NCBI RefSeq assembly: GCF_019097595.1
Contig: NC_080727.1
Coordinates: forward strand, 7,779,501 to 7,843,500
Direction of reading: 5' to 3'
DNA: 64,000 bases
Origin: Hemibagrus wyckioides
Taxonomy: Eukaryota > Chordata > Actinopteri > Siluriformes > Bagridae
Shown one piece after another: positions 1 through 12,374 of the stretch. Positions within the stretch are counted from its first letter, which is position 1. Each line of letters starts with the position of its first letter. The notes under the pieces were generated by a model. The model had not been told where the DNA came from and did not search any database. It worked only from the letters and a program-made list of their open reading frames with translations. The position numbers were made by a program, and so were the translations under genes.

Positions 1-1547
1 AGACCATGTCTCGACGCTACACATTTGCGCTCTTCTATAGTGTTTCTTTATTATTGCTTTCTTTAATGTAAAGACAATGTCATATTTAGAAAGCCTTGAT
101 TTATATGGCTTTATACCATACTTAGGCTATTCTAATGAAGGCCAAATGTAGGTACCCTTCATATAAAGTGCTGTACAGGAGTACATACTTCTTGCCTGCT
201 CTATGTGTGTGTGTTTTAGGAAAGTTTTAAACACTTGCTGCATGAATGATTAATCCAAATAAATGTGAATAACTCATAAAATGCTTAGTATAATGAAAAA
301 TGTGCCATAATATACTTTTTTTTCCAGTTAACCAGCAGTGGAGAGTAAAACTAACTAACAATTAGTAATTAAATATATGACATGATTTTGCAGAGTTCCT
401 GCACTACGAAAAGTGAATCAGGGGTTGAGTAGATTGTAACAGAAATATCACTTTATTAATCATTTTCATTCGGATGAAACTTGACGGAAAAAGTTAGTGG
501 TTAATTAACCAGTTCACATCTAGAGTAAAAAGCGTTAGATTAACACACTTTAAGTTGTTAGCATGTTACTATGACAACAGCAGCCTGTTGATTCTAATAT
601 AATGAAACATTAATTCTGTTTATATTTGCATAGCAGTAAGTATGATTGTTGTGGCTTAGGCTCCCATGAGTAAGTTAGAGACCCCAAGTCTATTTTAAGC
701 AGTGTTGCTATGTTTATTTTTTTTTAACTGATAGAAAATGCTGTCACGAAATCCCACTCTCAGCATGCAGCATAGTTTTGAGTTCATTTATGTGTTTTAC
801 TGTTTACTGCAACAGCCCTGTATTTTTGTCCTGTCTCTGCTCCTGTCCCTTCACCGGTCAGTTACCTAATGTGTGCACCTAGCTTGTCTTTATATTGCTT
901 TTTCTCATTGCAACATCTCATTCACTGCAGCTTGCCTTAGTCTCCTGGTCTTTATTTGTTTCTTTTCATTTTTTGCTCAATTTGGATATTTTCCTACCTA
1001 TGTCAATGCAGGAATAAATGAAGGTGCAATAAAATAATGCTGAAAATAGAAGACCTTTTATAGAGTAATAATCTGTTAAAATGTGTTAATAATCTTGCAA
1101 CAATGGCATATTATATTCATGAACTTTTTAAATATATATTTACATTTAGTGCAATGAATTTTTAAACTGACCCCGTTTCACAGAGTTTCATAATTTAGAT
1201 AATGTTCCTAAGTAGAGCTTTTTAAAACAGTGTCTCTAAAAGGACTAATTTAATCTATTAATATTACTAGTGTAATATGGTAGCCTCTCTTCATTTTGAG
1301 GAGATACTGTATTTTAGTTTTCACAGTGTGTCTTTATATAATCATATGGCATGGTGCTTAGTAGTGTGAATTTTTGAATACATGTGTTTGGTATATTTGT
1401 TTTGTTGTCAGTGGTGCATGGTGTGAACTGTGGCACATAGCAAAGTGTGTGTCTTTTGGTGCATAGTGACATGAACCATGGAAAAACTCCTGTTCTGAGC
1501 AAAATACTACAGTTGAATAACTATAGTCAAACAATCTTATTACAATT
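1..1547. other. AT-rich single-copy non-coding DNA
   Basis: No open frame of useful length, no recognisable repeat and no RNA gene is visible. The stretch is AT-rich with short T and A runs, and in-frame stops are dense on both strands. The only frame above 60 codons (minus strand near 1.3-1.5 kb) has no recognisable domain and reads through ordinary AT-rich sequence, so I treat it as chance. Confidence 0.6.
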
Positions 1548-1880
1548 ATTCAATTCGATTCAATTTATTTCTATAGCACTTTTAACAATGGACATCGTCT
1601 CAAAGCAGCTTTAAAGAAACAATATAAAGTGTCATATTAAGTTACTATTTATCTCTAACATTTATCTCAAATGAGCAAGCCTGATGTGACGGTGGCAAGG
1701 AAAAACTCCCTGAGATGATACGAGGAAGAAACCTTAAGAGGAACCAGGCTCAGAAGGGAACCCATCCTCATTTGGGTCACACTGGACAGTAAATAATGTA
1801 AATGTAAATAAAGTCCTTTCTACAACAGTTTATATTCACATGCAAATGTGCAACCAAGAGCTCCTGAATTAGATGGTCTT
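1548..1880 (+). repeat. CAATT-ended interspersed repeat, copy 1
   Basis: Begins with an imperfect CAATTCGATTCAATTT tract. It continues with the motifs 'CTCAAAGCAGCTTTA', 'GGCAAGGAAAAACTCC', 'AACCAGGCTCAGAAGGG' and 'CACTGGACAGTAAATA'. The same motifs in the same order recur at about 35.1 kb (plus) and 52.8 and 54.1 kb (minus), which proves a dispersed repeat within this window. I remember this family as very abundant in otophysan fish genomes but cannot place it in a transposon class. It has no coding capacity. Its ends are approximate. Confidence 0.85.
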
Positions 1881-2532
1881 GCAAGCATGTATATTTTGCA
1901 CAGTGTTTCATGCAAATTCAGCTTCAGCTAGTTAAACCTGCACACATATGCATAATTAAAATCGGACATTCTTTTATTCAGACATATTAAAAAATAAACT
2001 TTTCATAGACTGACATTTACAGAGCATTGTTGGAATGCCATTTTTGAATAATTATTTAATCATGAACATTTCTGTGTCATTAGTTTCTGAATCGTTTGTC
2101 AGTATAAAAAAGCATCAGAAGTGGTCAACATCATCAGATACACATATTGAAGAAATGGTTCCAGGGGTTCTCGGTAATTTCACTCGAATTCTGATCAGGA
2201 ATGAAAATAAAATTTCGTCGAAGCAGCTCACTTAGAAGCAAGGATTTTAGAGGGTTTAAAAGGTTTGTAAAGGAAACGGACACTTGTATCATATTGACAC
2301 ATGCCGTGACATTTATATCAGAAAATAAGCTTTTCAGGGACATGTGACATGACATGATTGCAGTAAGTGGGTGCAGATTTAAGCACACTTCAGTGCTGCT
2401 AAAATTCTGATAACATGGTGCACAAACAAATAGAGAAATTACAGAGAATTTACAGTAGATGCAATATATTTAAAAAATATTTTCTATTTCTTTGTTCAGA
2501 ATACCTATTATTTACAGTATTAAGATGTAAAC
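1881..2532. other. AT-rich non-coding DNA, nothing recognised
   Basis: Two overlapping opposite-strand frames near 2.0-2.4 kb lack any recognisable motif and look like chance. No repeat shared with the rest of the window was seen. Confidence 0.5.
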
Positions 2533-2740
2533 TGCATGTGTGTGGTGTGTGTGTATGTGTGTGTGTGTGTGGTGAATAGTTGTTTGGGGTTTGGATATTA
2601 TTTGTGAATTGTGTGTGTGTGTGTACACTCTCAGTTCAGCCTCTGTCACTGTCTTAATGACAGAGATTACCTGCATCCCTTGGCACATCCTAATGAGGTA
2701 ATGAGAATGTTTGTGTGTGTGTGTATGTGTGTGTGTGTCT
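2533..2740. repeat. GT microsatellite cluster
   Basis: Three separate GT tracts (about 2537-2571, 2609-2623 and 2710-2738) are interrupted by GG and GTAT variants and separated by unique sequence. The minus-strand frame over them is a His/Thr repeat artefact of CA reading. Confidence 0.93.
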
Positions 2741-4084
2741 AGTCTAGTAATAGTGGCGAGAGGGGATAGAGGTGTTGAGATCCTGGTCATGGTGTATTCA
2801 CAGTTCAGAGGATGGACACTAATGGACTGAACTAAAGAACTTTAAGCCAAATGGTGATGACTGACTATAGAAAAGATAGATTGAGGTCCAAATGTCTAAC
2901 TCCATGAACAAGAACTATATATTATTTTATTTTATTTCAAAACCTGTGCTATACGGCAGTAAAATTGATATTCTTTATTTTTAAAAAAGTACAGTCTTCA
3001 CTGACACTGTGTTCACTGACTTTTATGTATGTTAACACCATTACAGTTCTTTAAAAAATATTTCCTTTAGTGAATTTCTCAGTATTTCTCAATTTCCCAT
3101 TCCAGATCATATATGAGCTCATGTTGCACTAGCTAACAAAACACATCGATTGCGATGCTACTGTTAGATAAATGTCTGAGGCAGATACTTGTCCCTGTGA
3201 CTAGTTTAAGCTAGCTCACTATCAGTTGGTGATAGTGCTGAATAACCTAGCCAGTAGCAGTGCTGATTTGTGCCATAAATTGACTATTTATTTGCTTGAG
3301 TATTTAATTTTAGTATTTTGAATATATATTTGAATATTTATTTTATAAGTGAGTATTGATGAACTATAAACTGGGAAAATAACTACAAATAAAGCCTCAA
3401 AATAATGTTGAGTAGCTAAGTTAGTGATTATAATCTAATTGGGATCACAGCAGAACATAAAGACGCTTCTAAATTTACATATTCATGAACAGGACTGTGC
3501 AAATGCAATATGCATATATCGTAATAATTCCACACATGGGTCAATTCACAGGCGGCGAGTATCAAGCAAGAATTATTTATAATCATATAAACACAAAAAT
3601 TGAAAGCTTAACAGCGAAACAAGAAGACAGGCATAAACAAGGCTCAGGAACTCATGATAACATTGACAAAACGTCATGCATTAAGTGTGAAGACACAAAT
3701 CAAAAGTCACACATGAAGATTTCAATATGAATTGTCTATAAGACATTAATACATAAATTTACACTTCTACAGGAATTTTTAATGGGATCCATTTGGGTTC
3801 CAATTCAGGTGTAGAGGTGATATTTTGAGGAATGCTAAAGGTCCTATACGGCGCTACTGTCTCTGATGCTGCCCCTGCCACCCACATGTTGTTTATGATG
3901 TTAGTGCAGGTTGATCAGTGAGGAACATCAGTTCATATTCTTGCAAACCACATTAATTGTTTAATAAAAAAAATACCATGGAAAAGTGCATCTTTAAAAT
4001 CCTTAAAAATATCCCATGGAATTCCCACATACATGTGAATAGGAAAATGTACCTCGTTACAAATCATACAGGATATTTTTGTCT
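2741..4084. other. AT-rich non-coding DNA, nothing recognised
   Basis: Single-copy AT-rich sequence. A short plus-strand frame near 3.5-3.7 kb has no recognisable domain or supporting context such as splice signals or composition bias. No transposon ends were found. Confidence 0.5.
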
Positions 4085-4169
4085 TGTCCTATAAGACATT
4101 TCCTATAGAAATCTTTAAAAATGGTTCCACAGTACGATTGACATTTCAATTAGAATTAGAAATTTCTTT

Positions 4170-4248
4170 TAGTGGAATGTTAGTGGGTGTTTGGGGAATC
4201 TCCCATAACAATTTTAAAACTCCCAAAACACCCAATAACATTCCACTA
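4170..4248. repeat. Inverted repeat / hairpin
   Basis: The left arm 4170-4195 reads TAGTGGAATGTTAGTGGGTG and onward to TTTGGG. The right arm 4222-4248 is its reverse complement apart from one mismatch and one extra A, with a 26-bp spacer. On one strand it would fold into a stem of about 26 bp. No transposase, target duplication or downstream gene explains it. It may be the centre of an old fold-back element or a chance-preserved palindrome. Confidence 0.85.
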
Positions 4249-5590
4249 ACAAGACATTATTTTAAATAAAATACAAGTAGAGTTGCAATTAGATTCTAAC
4301 AAAATGAAAAAGGATCCTAAAAGACACTGAAATTTCAAAACTGAACTGAAACTGAAATTCCATTTTAAAAGCTCACAATGTCTGGTAATAATGCAATAAA
4401 ATAATAAAATAATATCCTATTGAATTCACTGAAATTCCAATAGTATTTTTTGTCAGGGTTAGGATTTTAGGTACCTTAATTCTATACAAATTCTACCTCA
4501 AAGTTTTGGATATTACGCTAGTCGTGTGAGCAGAAAAGCAAATTATGGAGTTCCAAAAGTGAAGGTTTGTATGTAAACACAGACCAGTTTTTAGACAAAA
4601 AATATAATACAAGCTGTCTGACATGACCTGTAGAAACAGAAGCAAGCAAGTCTTAGAATGGAATGCTTGGAAAAAAACATCCTTATAAAATCACAAGGCA
4701 ATACAGAAGAGAATTGATGAGGCATGAAAGGTGTGTTTTTTGACAGAATTCCTTCCAGGTGCCTGAGACATTTGCACGGTAGTGTATATTCATAGATCCT
4801 GGCACTTTTAATGAGGGTAAAAGTGTAAATCACCACGCTGAATGACTTGTATATTAACATTTATCATCTTTAGTGGTGAAAGAGATTGATTTGATACAGA
4901 AATTGTATAAGTTGACATATTTCTTTGGTTTGTTTGAAAAGGTTTGCTAATTGACACATTGGTTTATTTTCACTTGAGTTTACAGCTTCATATAATGAAG
5001 CAATGGCATCAGTGGAATGAACTTACATTGCATTGCTTATATCAAATCCTTTATGTTTGATGAAAATTTTCCTCCTATTAAATACCACTATAAACCTCAG
5101 CACCACACACCCATCACAAACAACTTACAGGAAGAATGAAAATTCAACAACCTTCAAGAAATTTGCACCACAGTTGCTAAAGTACAGCACAAATGTTTCA
5201 GGAAGGATTTTTTCCTTTGCAAATGGTTTCACATGCAGAATAGTAATATAATGAATGCCATATTGAACTTACAGCTGAAAATAGAATAAATTAGTGCAGT
5301 TATGTGTCAGTTAGTGCTTTCAGTTAGTATGAACACACTCTTCGATTAGTATGAAATAATGGAGTCGTGGATGAGAAATATATTTTAATCCAATTATATT
5401 AGAACCATATGTAATGGGTAGGAGAGGCTATGGAATGTACAGAAACATAGCGAATAGTAATGGTATAGGAATAGCAGAGGGAATGGTTACATGGGCTGAA
5501 AACCGAAGATCAGTAAGAGACCAAAATGAGCAGAAAAGTGTGAGTGTGAGAAAAAAAAAATCAGAGTGAGAAAAAAACGTGCTTGTGAGA
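4249..5590. other. AT-rich non-coding DNA, nothing recognised
   Basis: Single-copy AT-rich sequence with scattered short frames that carry no recognisable motif. The minus-strand frame ending near 5.65 kb is driven by the GA tract. Confidence 0.5.
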
Positions 5591-5620
5591 TAGAGAGCTA
5601 GAGAGAGAGAGAGAGAGAGT
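5591..5620. repeat. GA microsatellite
   Basis: Short (GA)n tract with one CT interruption, directly upstream of a GC-richer non-repetitive block. Confidence 0.93.
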
Positions 5621-5639
5621 GTATAATCTGGCCTGTGTA

Positions 5640-5860
5640 TGGAAGCCTGCACCTCGTTCTCTCCTGGCTGTCTGCCCCAGCAGCCACTTGAATTAGCCGC
5701 CGAGGATTATGGGATAGCGGCTCATTAATGGGCCAGACAAACAGCAGCCAGTGTGAATATTTGCACCCCAAAATTGAAAAGATTAAGTTCTATTTGGCAA
5801 CGACTGGCGTGCTCGGAGAGCAGCTACTGTTAAATATTCATATGCTGGCCACAAGGCTAT
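5640..5860. other. Candidate conserved non-coding block
   Basis: About 220 bp with higher GC and complexity than its surroundings, bounded by a GA tract on the left and a GT/GA tract on the right. It contains GGATTA (5704-5709), the core of OTX/PITX-type sites, and CATTAAT just after it. No open frame crosses it with protein-like composition. Microsatellites flanking such islands are common around fish regulatory elements, so a regulatory role is a reasonable but untested guess. Confidence 0.35.
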
Positions 5861-5862
5861 GC

Positions 5863-5932
5863 AAGTGTGTGTGTGTGTGTTTCTCAGTACATGCACATGT
5901 GTGTGTGTGTGTGAGAGAGAGAGCATGAGAGT
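5863..5932. repeat. GT then GA microsatellite
   Basis: Two GT tracts separated by a short unique piece, followed by a GA tract. Frames over it on both strands are His/Thr or Val/Cys simple-repeat artefacts. Confidence 0.92.
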
Positions 5933-7965
5933 GTGCACATTTGTTAAGGTGAATCCTTGAAAATGTGTGTGAGGAGAAAGAAAGCAGTGTTCAGTCATTT
6001 GTGGTTGCACTCATTGTGTGCTCATTTAAAGAAATGCCACAGGTTCTTTAGCATATTTCCATTAGAGATTTTTCAAACTACATCTTGTATAAATGTTGAA
6101 ATAGGAAAAATGTCATTTTTTCCCCACTATATACAGGGTGATTTGTAGTACCGCTTTAATCAGAAATGGTTTTAATGGTTATCATCATTATCTCTTATTA
6201 ATGTATTAAAAGGGAAATTCCACCCTGAAACACCTTATACATGTTCATATCGAAATATCTGTGATGCGCTCAGTGATTCTGGTGCTAATTTGTTTGCTTT
6301 GTGCTATATTTTTGTTATTTCTGCAAGAATTTAGCGGCCGTGTCATGCTGATGTCACAGAGGGACACTGCTAGTGCAGTTACAGTGGTGTTTGATAGGAG
6401 ACAAATGGTCCATGATCTCAAACCTAAGGGTTAATCCTTTAAAATTTGACTGCTTAAAACAACAAAGCAGGAATTCTTTTCTTACCCCCAATTTTCAGAA
6501 TTTATTAATTCACAAAATGTAAATTTTTAATATCAATATACATGTCACTCAAGGAGCGTTTTTCCTTTAACAATTGTTTTACATGTACATCTTTACTTGA
6601 TGTCATCAATTTAACCTAAAGACTTCCTGATATTTTGAACAAAGGTCTTCCAAAAAGCAGGAAACCAGATTAGAAATCCAGATTAAGTTGTAAACCTGAG
6701 CCTAAAACTAACATCTGATTTATGTGCTAATTGTGTTTACTTTGTTCTGCCTGTTGGTAAGTGTGACTATCTGGGTTAAGGATTTTAATCTTAGTGGGGC
6801 AGCCTGGGATGAATTATTACTGAAAATGAATAGATAAAATGAAATAGATATATAATAATAGATAATAATAGATCTAATATGATCACATTACATTGTTCAG
6901 TATCTTATATATACTGTATATATCTACGAAGGAACTAAACTAGAACAATTGTGTAGAACTCGATTAACACCTACGTCACTGCTATGAATTATTTAGCAAT
7001 ACTGTGCATTTTACACAGAAAGTATTAGCACAAAATTATTACTAATCACATCAATTCCTCAAGTGATCTCTCAACTAACTATCTACATAATGAACAACTA
7101 CTGGCTGATGCAATAATGCCTCAGTAACTGCGATGTAGATTTATTTTTATGCTTTATTGTTATAATCACAAACAGTCATGTGTTTACCATTGTCCTTTTT
7201 GGCCCAGGTGATCTCTAAATTATGAAAATAAAAGATAAATTAGAGAGAGCTGGTGAGGACATATTGTTTGGGGAGACATAGGCAGAGATTTTCTGGAGGT
7301 ATGGTGCAAAAAATACTGCAAATTTTTATTATAAAGAATCACTCCATGTCTTTTTATTTTTCCTTTTGCTAACGGCAGTCTGGCCATGATGGTTAATAAT
7401 TTCTTATAGATTCAATATTGCATATTAAAGCACAATAATTCTTTCCTATACAATCTTATAGATGATTTCTTATAGATTGTAATTCAGTATTGCTTTTATG
7501 TCTTCGTCCTCCCTCACAAACAGATAGACGATACTAGTTCTGGATTTAGGGATCCGCTGCATGAGGGTAGATGAATTTTATTTGCTCTCAGGCTTTCTTT
7601 GACTGTTTGTCATCAATGTACACACAACTAGTTGCAGCGGGGTTCGGACTACAGGATTCATCACCCGGAAAATCTTATATGCTTAAAAAAATATTGGCGC
7701 CATTGCTTGCATTCAATTATAGCATTCAACTGTAGTATTCAACAATCTCACTGGTTTAATAGTAGAGTGTTTTGGATATATTGCTTACTGTGCTTAAAAT
7801 TTCTTTATTTACTGCAAATATGTGTAAGTTCAGCATTGCAGCTAGTAGTAAGTGATGTGTGCTAGGCTTATGCCAATGTCTGGGTGCTGAGGTATATATA
7901 TAGTCTTCTAGTAGTCCTCTAAGTACAAAAAGATATTATTGTTTTTAAGCAACGGATTTCTGTTT
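5933..7965. other. Non-coding DNA, possibly containing an old repeat near 6.2-6.4 kb
   Basis: The piece starting 'GGGAAATTCCACCCTGAAAC' near 6.21 kb resembles the opening of dispersed fish repeats, but no second copy was seen here, so it is not called. The rest is AT-rich single-copy DNA. The short plus-strand frame at 7.63-7.87 kb has no recognisable motif. Confidence 0.4.
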
Positions 7966-8482
7966 CTGAGCACTGACAGGTGAAGTGAATAACACTGATG
8001 ATCTCCTCATCATGGCACCTGTTAGTGGGTGGGATATATTAGGCAACAAGTGAACATTTTGTCCTCAAAGCTGATGTGTTAGAAGCAGGAAAAATGGGCA
8101 AGCGTAAGGATTCGATCGAGTTTGACCAAATTGTGATGGCTAGACGACTGGATCAGAGCATCTCCAAAACTGCAGCTCTTGTGGGGTGTTCCCGGTCTGC
8201 AGTGGTCAGTATCTATCAAAAGTGGTTTAAGGAAGGAACAGTGGTGAACCAGTGACATGGTCATGGGCAGCCAAGGCTCATTGACGCATGTGGAGAGTGA
8301 AGGCTGGCCCGTGTGATCTGATCCAACAGACGAGCTACTGTTGCTGAAGAAATTAATGCTGGTTCTGATAGAAAGGTGTCAGAATACACAGTGCATGATA
8401 GGTTAGTTTTGCTGTTTTGGCAGCAAAAGGGGGACCAACACAATATTAGGCAGGTGGTCATAATGTTATGCCTGATTGGTGT
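7966..8482 (+). mobile_element. Internally deleted Tc1-like element (family B)
   Basis: The reading frame from ATG 8094 starts [20 protein letters not shown] and continues through [24 protein letters not shown]. This is the N-terminal helix-turn-helix DNA-binding domain of a Tc1-type transposase, which binds its own inverted repeat. A TGA (8253-8255) follows codon 53, where related copies as I remember them carry CGA (Arg), as expected from CpG decay. After about 100 codons the sequence jumps to the element's 3' end, so the DDE catalytic domain is missing. The right end finishes ATGTTATGCCTGATTGGTGT (8463-8482), the known terminal repeat of this family. The matching left terminal repeat is largely lost. 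It cannot move on its own. Confidence 0.88.
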
Positions 8483-8962
8483 ATTTGATGCATAGTAGCC
8501 TGTATAACCAATCTCCCATTGGTCAATTAAATACTAAAATGAAGAGAAAATACAAAAAGGATTTTTCTCAAATAAAAAACAGAAATTTTGTGTAGTTTAT
8601 GGTATGTCAAAATGCCCACAAAACAGTATGTGCACATATGATTGCCAATACAATGTTTAAATTTAAATTCTACAATTAGAGGCCACGAGATTCCTAAACC
8701 TAAATACACCAGTACACACTAGTACACACTTTATTACACAGTTTTTAAAAAAAACAGGGACAGGGACACATTGTACACACATGGACTCTGTAAATATAAA
8801 ATTACTGACTGTAACCCATTTGCTGCTTTTTGTCAGCCTACCCTGTCCATTAGTGGCCATCATAGCACCCCCACTGACCAGGTATTATTTGAGTACTGGA
8901 CCTTCTCATTATAGCAGTGACAGAGCCATGATAGTAAGATGGTTGTTTGTGTGGTTGTGTGT
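8483..8962. other. Non-coding DNA, nothing recognised
   Basis: Unique AT-rich stretch between the Tc1 remnant and the LINE-tail fragment. Short frames on both strands carry no recognisable motif. Confidence 0.5.
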
Positions 8963-9040
8963 TCATTTACATTTTATTTACAGCATTTGACAGACACCTT
9001 TGCGGAGAGTGACTTACAAACGCAGTCTCTATCGGAAAAA
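8963..9040 (-). repeat. L2/SINE 3'-tail fragment
   Basis: The segment matches, with several changes, the conserved 3' tail at 14772-14830: ACATTTACA-like start, CAGCATTTGACAGACACC, then a GAGTGACTTACAA-type piece. Orientation is read from that tail. Only the tail is preserved, so it cannot be assigned to LINE or SINE. Confidence 0.6.
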
Positions 9041-9980
9041 AAAACATGCTACACTGTAAAGAAAACTCTGTCAGCTGAGTTTGTTGATGCACAAACAGTG
9101 AACATAAAGGCTTCAAAAAAGGATTAAAAATCAAACCAGCGCACACAGCAGATCACGCAGACGGGATCTGAGCTGTTCACAAGTCATGACAAGCTGAGTC
9201 AACATTACACATACGTCTAAGAGTGATATCAAACAGAGCCTTCAGATATGACTGAATCAACACGAAGATCAAAATGAGAAGTCAAGGGAAGCTATTATTC
9301 AGCCCAGCGCAATCAGAAACCCATGAATGCACAACAACCCGGCAGATCATAAAAGAGTGGGAAATAAAATCTGTTTAAACCGCTTGCTTTTGTTTGATTG
9401 ATAGTCCTGGAAACATCTATATCAGGACTAAAAGCGTAGCACATGCACATAATACACCCGCACATGGACATGCATGTACTCAGACAAATATATCCTAAAT
9501 TGCTGATATTGTTACAAGGACAAAATGAACTGCCTTAATGTTTTCTCTCAGTGTACAGTTGTTTGAATTGTGTTTTGCCAATCTGGAATTTTTTTATTTT
9601 TTTTTGCAGAAATATTATTTATTTTAGTGCAAAGATGATTTGTCTTGTCAAATAGGCATACATTTAGGTTGAAGGGTCAGTGATGAATGATACCCTTGTA
9701 CCGGCTACATCAAAACAGTTTATTTTTTCCACTTGGTAAGGCTGCACTTATGCATTTGCCCATATTTTGTTGTCACAGACAAATTGCACATAAAAATAAA
9801 TATTTGTTGTAAACTGTTGTGAGCTGTCAGTTAATTGAGTGGTCAGTTGAAGACAAAAGACTACAAATTTCTGCCCTTGCTTAAAAATCTAGAAATGTAT
9901 GATATACAAACAAGTAACCTGGTAACAAAACCCACCTAAATATTTCAATATGTAGTAATTTATTCCACATTAAACCAACA
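9041..9980. other. Non-coding DNA, nothing firmly recognised
   Basis: Mostly single-copy. The last 300 bases may be the decayed left flank of the Tc1-like element that follows, but no terminal repeat could be read. Confidence 0.4.
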
Positions 9981-9984
9981 TTCA

Positions 9985-11045
9985 GATAAGAAAAAAAAAA
10001 AGAGTATACCCTTCCTACTTCCTCATTCATTAAGAGAGTAATTAGCAGCTAGGAGGTACTAATGAAATGCACAAGATGATTCAGATCACAGTTTGGTGTT
10101 CGGGAGCGCTCAGGTAGAGGTCTACATCATGCCAAGAAGAAAGGTCTTCAGCCCTGATTTCACAGAAGCAATTGTTGCTGTACATCAGCCAGGGAAGGGT
10201 TATAAGGCCATGTCCAACTAATTTGAAATTCACCATTCTACAGTGACAAGAACTGATTACAAATAGAAAGACCTCAAGACAGTTGCCAATCTTCTCAGGA
10301 GTCTGCTTTCCAGCAAATTCTGTGCAAGGTCAGACTGTTTAATGCATAGTTATGAAGACATAAAGAAAACAGCTAAATTATGTGTCCCACAGACCTCTGT
10401 AAGGACCTTTAATGTTTATGTTCATGACAGCACACAAAGAAAAAGACAGAACAAGTATGGCTTTCATGAAAGGGTGACTAGGAAAAGCCCTTTCTTTTCA
10501 AAAAATCTCCAAAAATTGCATTTAAACAAACCATAAAACCACCATAGTATTGTTTGGTGGAGATGTTTGGTCATCATGCACAGCACCATGTTTGGTGAAA
10601 TCCAAACACAGCATCATCATAAACACAATCATACCAACTGTCAAGCATGGTGGTAGAGGAGTGAGGATTTGGGTGTATTTTGCAACCACAGGACCTGGGA
10701 AACAATACCTGAGATAAAGAATTCCATTGTATACCAAAATATGTGAAGAAGCTTAAACTGGGATGAAATTGGCTCATGAAATGGGACAATGTGCCCATGC
10801 ACACCAACAAATTGGCATCTGAATGGCTAAAAAAGAAAAAAAATCATGGTGTTGGAATGACCAAGTCACAGTCCAGACCTCACCCCTACAGAGATCTCTT
10901 AAAACAGCCTCACTCTTGCTTCAGCAGATAATGTCACTTGGACTTAATGTCTTTAGACTTGAACCTAGGAGGTGCTGCTGTGGTCATAAAGACAGTTCCT
11001 CTCATCACAGGACTCATTTACTCATACTTAACATTGAAATTCCGA
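9985..11045 (+). mobile_element. Decayed Tc1-like transposon with transposase pseudogene (family D)
   Basis: From about 10130 the translation gives PRRKVFSPDFTEAIVAVHQ (the start of the DNA-binding region), then SVRTFNVYVHDSTQRKRQNK and SPFFSKNLQKLHL. Later pieces lie in shifted frames: a KHGGG-type stretch reduced to 'CQAWW', a PCTPTNWHLNG piece, and SHSPDLTPTE at 10864-10893. PDLTPTE is the Tc1 PDLNPIE motif, and its GAG codon (10891-10893) would be the third catalytic acid of the DDE triad. Stops and frameshifts break the frame in many places. The preceding 'CCTCATTCATTAAGAGAGTA' matches the untranslated leader of related fish elements. No terminal repeats were found, so the ends are approximate. 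Confidence 0.82.
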
Positions 11046-11945
11046 CTTGTTAACTTGGAGTAGTCTTCTCAACTACGAGTTTGTGGTGTGGTCAAATTAA
11101 GATGGCTGATCACAGCAGCAGAAATAAACAAGGCAGCAAAACTGACCTGTAAGTGAATTATGATGTACATAATCAAAGCCAAACAAGTGGAAAAGTCCAC
11201 AGAAAAGACCACATAAGAAGTTGTCAAGACAAAATAGATAAAACAGAGTTTTTAATTAGTGGAAGTACACATAAGACCTCCTTTTTATTGCATTTAAACA
11301 GTTATTGTTTGCAAGATGATCTGAATAATTGATCTCTTCCAAAAATGTATGTGATTTCTAAACACTATTGTTGAAATGTTGGCAATATACTTTATATACG
11401 TTATGTATATTATATATTTAAAAAGTTATTTATTGTCACATGTTAATGTTTCACATTTGGTTTAATTCTTCAGATGTGATTTCTGTCTCACGTGCATGAT
11501 GATCATGTATTGTTCTCATGATGTCATTTATGCAATTTCAAGACACGCACCTTTAGATGTTTTTGCCATATAATCACAACCATGTGAGAAAAATGTATGG
11601 TCATGTGTAATGTATGTGATTTTTTTCTGTAAGGGTTGTTAATCCGTTCGAATCGCTCACATAACAGCGGTCCAAGATATGATGCATATACTGTACAACC
11701 TCTACACACAAAAGTGACTGTCTCTTTTATTATTCATCTGCAGAGCTATTCTATTGTTTTACTGTTTGCACATCATATATTCTCAGTGGTGGTCTCAGCT
11801 ATCCGAGAATTGCCCTTGGTTTGTATGTAAAGCTTGTCATTTGTCAGTGTTTAATAGACGCAAGTCCATTTTTGTGGATAATTTATGAATGCAGCTGGAC
11901 TTTTGGTGTGATGCTTGGGGTATGCATCACACAAGGTGAGCAGTA
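11046..11945. other. Non-coding DNA, nothing recognised
   Basis: AT-rich single-copy DNA after the Tc1 remnant. The two opposite-strand short frames near 11.5-11.8 kb have no recognisable motif. Confidence 0.5.
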
Positions 11946-12182
11946 TGTGTGTGTGTATGTGTGTGTGTGTGTGTGTGCACGTGTTTAATCGTCTGCTCAG
12001 CTGCGATAATGCCGAAGCCTGTTATCAGCTCCATCTTGCCTGAGGACTCAGTGGGCACACACACACACACACGCACACACACACGCACAGCTCTGCATAT
12101 CTCTGGCTCACACATTCCTCTTATAGCACAAGGGAGCGAGGGCAGCTGTGACAAGCAATGTTCAACGCAAACCTCTGACACA

Positions 12183-12220
<38 letters not shown>
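11946..12220. repeat. GT / CA / GT microsatellite triplet around a short unique core
   Basis: GT tract at 11946-11978, CA tract at 12057-12090 and GT tract at 12187-12218. GT and CA tracts on one strand are complementary, so the set can pair as an inverted arrangement. The GC-richer core between the first two (about 11980-12055) is single-copy. The frames over this segment (up to 96 codons) are Cys/Val or His/Thr artefacts. Confidence 0.92.
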
Positions 12221-12223
<3 letters not shown>

Positions 12224-12374
12224 CATGGTGCACCATTGATGGTCTTATTAATACTGATGATCAAACTCATGACGAACATAATTTAATTGCTAAAAATAGT
12301 AAATTTTGTTGTGGAATGTCTGACAGAGGAATGATTATTTGTCCTTAAGTATTTTTGACTTGGTTGCTAAGAGC

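Noticed and set aside
4570..4860. 89-codon minus-strand frame with hydrophobic and Cys residues
   Set aside because: No family resemblance and ordinary AT-rich composition; probably chance.
10342..10536. Plus-strand frame as a separate small gene
   Set aside because: It is one still-open piece of the family-D Tc1 transposase pseudogene.
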